Shown here: piece after piece, positions 6,124-10,917 of the stretch
Numbering within the stretch: position 1 is the first letter of the stretch
Layout: every line of letters begins with the position of its first letter
DNA from: CALAZP01 sp041164265
GTDB lineage: Bacteria > Bacteroidota > Bacteroidia > Chitinophagales > Saprospiraceae
Direction: 5' to 3'
NCBI GenBank assembly: GCA_041164265.1
Contig: JBEAPR010000132.1
Location: 1-10,917, forward strand
Length of the DNA: 10,917 nt
Made by a program: the position numbers and the translations under genes
The notes under the pieces: model-generated
What the model was told of the DNA's origin: nothing
What the model saw: only the letters and a program-made list of their open reading frames with translations
Database searches by the model: none

Positions 6124-9100
6124 GTGCGGGCAAAGGTATTAGAGATTTACTTTTTTGTCACCTTTTTACTTTTTTTTCAAATTGAAATTGGTGCTTTTGC
6201 TGACAACAGCACTATGGTACTTCCATACAGTTGTTTGAATAACATTTATGTCCCTTTAGATGAGCAGTGTTTGACTATTATTTCTTCTGCAACTGTTACA
6301 AGACCTGCTACTTCAGGTTTATTGGTTTATGTTACCCAAGAAGAAGTCCCTTCAGCACTGGGCGCTCAACAAGGAAATTTGACAGATACCATACATGGAA
6401 GTGGGAATTGGAAATATGGATTATATGATTCACAATTGGACGAAAAAGGATTATACCAACTCATCTGTTGGGGTCAGATTATATCTGAAGACCATGAAGA
6501 TCCTTCTTTAGTTAGCTGGTATGAGACGGAAAAGCAACCATTTAAACAATACAATACTTTTGACAAAAAGACTTATGGAACTTGGATGGGACGTTTGGAC
6601 CCTACCTCAAATCAGTCTTCTTTGAATTTTGGCAATTGGGGTTGTTGGCAAGCCATTAATGAGGCCAATCGTGAAAATACTTTTCCTAATGACTCGATAA
6701 GACTTTACGACACCGTAAGTTTTATGGCCAATCATAGTGGCTTTCTAACCATTATAGCCAATCATACTGGGAATAGTGCTCCAGAGTGGGGATTCAAACC
6801 CATTATTGCTGTTTATGGACCCAATGGTTTTGATGCTAATCATCCATGTGCCAATTTGAAATGGCTAAGCGGGAATTCCCTTCAGCCTAATATTTTAGCT
6901 GGATTTGGAACCTCAACTGATCAGATTTCCCCCTGGGGTATGACTTCATTTCCAGTGGGGGGATTTCAGATAAGTGTCGAGGCGGGGGAGAGATATACAT
7001 TCTTAGTTACTTCCTTGTCTCAAATAAAGACCTCAAGTGATTTTTTACTTTATTTTTTAATGCAGGATGAAAGTGGTCGTGATATTTTCCCATTTGTAAA
7101 AGAGGAAATTTCAGATAAGCTAAAATGGGATAGTTCTTTTGTTTACCTAGACCTCAAAACCACAGACATTAATAAGGTGTACCTTCCCCATCAGGAAAAT
7201 GTAAGTGAGGATGAATACCCTGGTAATCCTCCTTATAAGATAGATGCCAACTGGTTCCAAAAGGGGAATAAATGGTTGGGAAAAAGAATAAATCAGGATA
7301 GTGGATTTTTTAACTTAAGTACTTTATCGCCTACTCCCCAATTATTGGATAGCCTGCTGTATAACTATGGCTTTAGACCTTTAGTAGCGGAAAATTGTCA
7401 AACTTGGGAGGTGTCTATTTCGGACTCATTTTCAGAGGAGAAGGAATGTGGTGAAACTATCATTGAAAGAACATTTGTAGTTACAGATATGGAGGTGAGG
7501 ACGGATTTCGATACGGCTATGGTGCAGCTCTTTTTTCGCCCATTAAACTTACAAGATATTAGACTACCTCCTTTTGCGGTATATTTAGATTGCGAGGATT
7601 TATCCCAAAATGATTTTTCGGCTCATCATCTACCTGGACCAGAAGTTACCGGGTTTCCATTTTTCTCAGGACTTTCCGGCTTCCAATCTTTATCTGCGGG
7701 TACTTTTTCCCGAAGGGACATTTCTATTGGGGCTTCTTATGAAGATCAAGCGATAGTTGTGGAGGATTATCTGCGGTATTCATTTAGAAGAGAATGGACC
7801 ATTTATGATTGGTGTCAGCCGGGGACAACTATTTGGTATCAGCAATTGATCTTAGTTGGAGATTGGACTGCGCCCACTATCGATACCCATTCAATTAACG
7901 TAGTTTCGAGGTCATATCCGGATCGATGTGCAGGAGGTATATCTATACCAAGAGTGAATGCCACAGATATTTGTTCTCAGACTAGCCAGATTATAGAAGT
8001 TTCTGATAAGAACGGTGATGAAGTTGTGAAGGCAAAAATCGAGGGTAAAGATGGGGGACAAATTTGGGGTACAGGAGGTTGGCAAATTGATGCCCAATGG
8101 AAGAATGGGGAATTGCAGATTGATGGAATTCCGTGGGGGGAATATCAAATTCAATGGATAGTACAAGATGAACAGGGGAATAGCGATACTTTTCAACAGC
8201 AGGTAACGATAATCGATGCTATCACTCCAACATGTGCTGTGGAAGATTCTCTTACGGTCTCTTTTAATAATTCGGGAATTTTAATTGCTGCTAAAAATTT
8301 GGATAAAGGAAGTGGGGATAATTGTTATGATTTGGATATTAAAATTTCGATGGATGGTGGAGAAGTTGATTCTAATGAATGGAAGGATTATTTAGAGATT
8401 GGATGTGACCAAACGGCCTTTTCATTACCGATATATTTAAAGGCAACGGAGATTAGACCTTTAGATGAGGGGTTCCCTTTAAGTTCAGTATGCCGTACTT
8501 TCATTCAATTGAAGGATTCAAGTAGGCCGAGATGCAGGGATATAGAGGAATATATTGTGATGTGTGATGAGCGGTTAGCTCAAGGGGAGGAGAATACAGA
8601 CGAGTATTGGGACATTTATTTTGGGGATTCTATCCAGCTTTCCCAAGTAATTTTAGCATCCAATTGTAGTTCCATTGAATTGATGGATAATTTGAATACT
8701 CAAATTGAATTGGAAAGTTGTGGTTTTGGAACCGTAGTAAGAACCTTTGCTATAGTGAGAGATATTGCTGAAAATTATTGGGCCGATACTTGCACCATGA
8801 CCCTTTATATTGCGGCTAATCACCGATATCAGGTTGATTTTCCCGCAGATCATTCGGGTAATTGTTCTACAATGAGTATGCCTGCTGTGATACCAATGTC
8901 CGAATGGGGTTGCGATTTAATTACTTTTTCTGTCCAAGAGGAACGATTTGGCGCAATAGCAGAGGAGTGTTATCAGATTCACAGGAGTTTTTCTGTCATT
9001 AATTGGTGCGAATACGTTCCAGAATGTTCAATTCCATGGACTGTAGAGCGGAGGGACTGGAACGGAGATGGGATAAAAGGGGATGAGTTATCTGTTTTAG

Positions 9101-10917
9101 TTGCATATGAGGAAGTCCCTTCGGGAAAAGCTACGCAAGTTGATTCTAATGAATCGGTAATGTGGATACTCCAAGGGGCTTCGGGCAATGCCATAGACTC
9201 CCTTTCTTTAAAAGAATATAAACAAATGCGCCTTTGTGAGGAGGATACTTTAACCGAAACAGGTCTGGGATTTTTTAAATACAAGCAAATCATAAGTGTC
9301 ATTGATTCGGTACCTCCGGATATAAGGTTAAATGAGGAAACTTATGAGATTTTTTCTTATTCTAATGATAAGCAAAACGGCTGTTCTTCCACTGTTCAGG
9401 TGAGTGGCACCCTTAAAGACGGATGTACTACTCATATAAATCAGTTATTCATTCAAAAAATATGGCTTCGGCCGTTGAATGCTGATGATTATTTAAGTGA
9501 AGTTGACCCACAGGCTTATTTTTTAGAAGACACAGTATTTAATATCACGTTGGATTTACCAATAGGGCAATATGAGTTATCTATACATGCAGCGGATGGG
9601 TGTGGAAATGTACAATCGGTTTCTACGGAGCTCAAAGTCATTGATGCTAAGGGCCCTGCGCCTATTTGTATAGATGGATTGGCGGTGGAATTGATGCCAG
9701 ATATAACGGGAGAGGGTGCTGTAGCTGAAGTTTTAGCAACCGATTTCCTCCTCCAGACACCCATTGAAGATTGCAGTGGTGATACCAAAGCATACGATAT
9801 TGTTCATCTGAAGCCTTTACAAATAGATCCATTAACTAGAAATGGCTCCAGCAGTCTTTTGTTATATTGTAAGGATATAGATTTTTCTGGGTTGCCGCTA
9901 ACTGTAGCGATTATTGCTGAAGATAGTGCGGGCAATAAAGATTATTGTACCAGTCAATTGGTATTACAAGATAATCTAGAACTATGCGGTTATGGGATCA
10001 TTAGTGGTCAAATCAGGACTGGAAGTGGGCAAGCGGTATCGGACGTAACTATTTCTGTTAATGATTCATTGGAAGTTACTCGAACCCGATCTGACGGATA
10101 CTATGCTGTAGGTCCCGTTACTTGGGGAAGAGACTATCTTTTGCTTCCGCAAAAAAATGGAAAGGATACCGAAGGCATAAGCACATTAGACATTGTTCTG
10201 GTATCTAGGCACCTTTTGGGCGAAAAGCTTTTGGAGAATCCTTATCAACTGATTGCAGCCGATGTGAATGGATCCAATTCTGTCTCAACTTTAGATATTA
10301 TTTGGATGAGGAAAATGATTTTGAAACAAATTGATAAGTTTCCTTTCGGAAAATCTTGGAGGTTTATTCCTGGCGATTGGGAATTTTCTGATATTCGTCG
10401 GCCTTGGGAAAAGCCTTTCCCTGAAATTACCCAGGTGAGTAAACTAGAAGAGGATCAACAGGAGCAAGATTTTGTAGCCATAAAGGTTGGGGATGTTAAT
10501 TTTTCATATTTAACTACTGTCGAAGCAAGAGATAATACCCCTTTAATTCTATCTTTTCAGGAGATAGCTTTAAAGAAGGGGAATCGTTACGAAATTACAT
10601 TTTACGGAAACAAGGAGGAGGTAAAAGGCTTTCAATTTGAGTTGGCCTATAGTGGAATACAAATTGAAGATTTAGTTGAAGGAAAAGTAAAGGCGGAGCA
10701 TATTAATCGTTCTTTAGGTGATGAAAATAAAATACTGATCAGTTGGAATGGTTCGGGAGCAAGTGGTTGTTTATTCACTTTAGTGATTATTGCTCAAGAA
10801 GACGGATTATTAAGTGAAAAGATAAAAGTAGGCAGTGAATGGATTAATCCCGAAGGCTATGTAGATGGGGAGGTGATGATTCCTATAGAATTGAGGGCTA
10901 CAGCTGGGGAAACACAA
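6124..10917 (+). CDS. Giant secreted multi-domain protein (HYR-like, dockerin-like and cohesin-like modules), 3'-truncated by window edge
   Basis: One frame is open from a stop at 6115-6117 to the last base: at least 1598 codons. The GTG at 6124 is chosen as start because it gives a classical signal peptide: R2 and K4, hydrophobic residues 8-20, cleavage at AFA/DNS after residue 26. The first ATG (6214) would lose it. Domains in order: an N-terminal region; a PPC-like beta domain (about 167-350, with NWGCW at 171 and DTVSF at 196); HYR-like modules whose starts resemble D-x-x-x-P at about 580, 698, 798, 1061 and 1174; a carboxypeptidase-regulatory-like domain from about 1288; dockerin-like repeats near 1351 and 1380-1393; VGDVN near 1456; a cohesin-like domain from about 1466. 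About 35 cysteines suggest disulfides outside the cell. A type IX sorting domain is expected after the edge. Role: probably adhesin or structural exoprotein; no catalytic motif seen. Confidence 0.88.
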   Translation, partial: MRAKVLEIYFFVTFLLFFQIEIGAFADNSTMVLPYSCLNNIYVPLDEQCLTIISSATVTRPATSGLLVYVTQEEVPSALGAQQGNLTDTIHGSGNWKYGLYDSQLDEKGLYQLICWGQIISEDHEDPSLVSWYETEKQPFKQYNTFDKKTYGTWMGRLDPTSNQSSLNFGNWGCWQAINEANRENTFPNDSIRLYDTVSFMANHSGFLTIIANHTGNSAPEWGFKPIIAVYGPNGFDANHPCANLKWLSGNSLQPNILAGFGTSTDQISPWGMTSFPVGGFQISVEAGERYTFLVTSLSQIKTSSDFLLYFLMQDESGRDIFPFVKEEISDKLKWDSSFVYLDLKTTDINKVYLPHQENVSEDEYPGNPPYKIDANWFQKGNKWLGKRINQDSGFFNLSTLSPTPQLLDSLLYNYGFRPLVAENCQTWEVSISDSFSEEKECGETIIERTFVVTDMEVRTDFDTAMVQLFFRPLNLQDIRLPPFAVYLDCEDLSQNDFSAHHLPGPEVTGFPFFSGLSGFQSLSAGTFSRRDISIGASYEDQAIVVEDYLRYSFRREWTIYDWCQPGTTIWYQQLILVGDWTAPTIDTHSINVVSRSYPDRCAGGISIPRVNATDICSQTSQIIEVSDKNGDEVVKAKIEGKDGGQIWGTGGWQIDAQWKNGELQIDGIPWGEYQIQWIVQDEQGNSDTFQQQVTIIDAITPTCAVEDSLTVSFNNSGILIAAKNLDKGSGDNCYDLDIKISMDGGEVDSNEWKDYLEIGCDQTAFSLPIYLKATEIRPLDEGFPLSSVCRTFIQLKDSSRPRCRDIEEYIVMCDERLAQGEENTDEYWDIYFGDSIQLSQVILASNCSSIELMDNLNTQIELESCGFGTVVRTFAIVRDIAENYWADTCTMTLYIAANHRYQVDFPADHSGNCSTMSMPAVIPMSEWGCDLITFSVQEERFGAIAEECYQIHRSFSVINWCEYVPECSIPWTVERRDWNGDGIKGDELSVLVAYEEVPSGKATQVDSNESVMWILQGASGNAIDSLSLKEYKQMRLCEEDTLTETGLGFFKYKQIISVIDSVPPDIRLNEETYEIFSYSNDKQNGCSSTVQVSGTLKDGCTTHINQLFIQKIWLRPLNADDYLSEVDPQAYFLEDTVFNITLDLPIGQYELSIHAADGCGNVQSVSTELKVIDAKGPAPICIDGLAVELMPDITGEGAVAEVLATDFLLQTPIEDCSGDTKAYDIVHLKPLQIDPLTRNGSSSLLLYCKDIDFSGLPLTVAIIAEDSAGNKDYCTSQLVLQDNLELCGYGIISGQIRTGSGQAVSDVTISVNDSLEVTRTRSDGYYAVGPVTWGRDYLLLPQKNGKDTEGISTLDIVLVSRHLLGEKLLENPYQLIAADVNGSNSVSTLDIIWMRKMILKQIDKFPFGKSWRFIPGDWEFSDIRRPWEKPFPEITQVSKLEEDQQEQDFVAIKVGDVNFSYLTTVEARDNTPLILSFQEIALKKGNRYEITFYGNKEEVKGFQFELAYSGIQIEDLVEGKVKAEHINRSLGDENKILISWNGSGASGCLFTLVIIAQEDGLLSEKIKVGSEWINPEGYVDGEVMIPIELRATAGETQ
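6131..6161 (-). promoter_or_regulatory. Candidate promoter of the GNAT gene
   Basis: Read on the minus strand, TACCTTTG (6138 to 6131) matches the Bacteroidota -7 consensus TAnnTTTG. GTGACA (6161 to 6156) lies 17 bases upstream and differs from TTGACA at one base. The transcript would begin near 6125 with a leader of about 105 bases to the ATG at 6019. The element lies inside the signal-peptide coding part of the giant gene on the other strand, so one stretch of DNA would serve both functions. Confidence 0.45.

Noticed and set aside
6214..6216. ATG as start of the giant exoprotein
   Set aside because: It would remove a complete signal peptide encoded in frame from the GTG at 6124.
7912..9788. 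Minus-strand frames of 66-107 codons (7912-8196, 8653-8853, 8979-9302, 9516-9788)
   Set aside because: They lie opposite the continuous plus-strand exoprotein frame, have low-complexity or odd composition, and show no family motif; they are shadows.
1..10917. Search for defence systems, CRISPR arrays, insertion sequences, phage genes, tRNA or rRNA
   Set aside because: No repeat-spacer pattern, transposase or integrase motif, terminal inverted repeats or RNA gene structure was seen on either strand.

Overview
The window comes from an AT-rich bacterium that is most likely a member of Bacteroidota, probably class Saprospiria. Three things point there. Promoter-like elements match the Bacteroidota -7 consensus TAnnTTTG, and the starts lack strong Shine-Dalgarno sequences. 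Many products are secreted. The very long right-hand gene has the layout typical of large Saprospiria exoproteins: signal peptide, HYR-like modules, a carboxypeptidase-regulatory-like domain, paired dockerin-like repeats and a cohesin-like domain. The lineage call is an inference from these traits, not from a marker gene.

Left part (1-2660). The window opens inside a gene for an alpha-acetolactate decarboxylase family protein whose start lies off the left edge. Next is a short gene resembling the MGMT-like (O6-methylguanine-DNA methyltransferase-like) family. It seems to stop early and is followed by non-coding or decayed sequence. A secreted protein with seven VCBS/FG-GAP calcium-binding repeats follows, predicted to fold as a seven-bladed beta-propeller. 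Behind it lies a stretch of about 310 bases that looks like a gene remnant broken by stops.

Middle part (2661-6019). On the plus strand there is a small membrane-anchored rhodanese, then a secreted serine carboxypeptidase of family S10 with a full Ser/Asp/His triad. Converging on it from the minus strand are a secreted GH16 beta-glucanase (laminarinase type) and, upstream of that, a GNAT acetyltransferase.

Right part (6020-10917). A divergent control region of about 100 bases holds a perfect 8-bp-arm inverted repeat and a promoter candidate for each direction. From a GTG at 6124 one reading frame runs uninterrupted to the right edge, at least 1598 codons. It encodes a giant, cysteine-rich secreted protein, and its end, where a type IX secretion sorting domain would be expected, is outside the window.

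Taken together, the segment looks like an ordinary chromosomal region of a surface-degrading or predatory Saprospiria-type bacterium. An exported peptidase, a glucanase, a propeller protein and a giant adhesin-like protein sit among housekeeping genes and two patches of gene decay. I see no defence system, CRISPR array, insertion sequence, prophage or RNA gene. The giant multi-module protein is the most interesting object.
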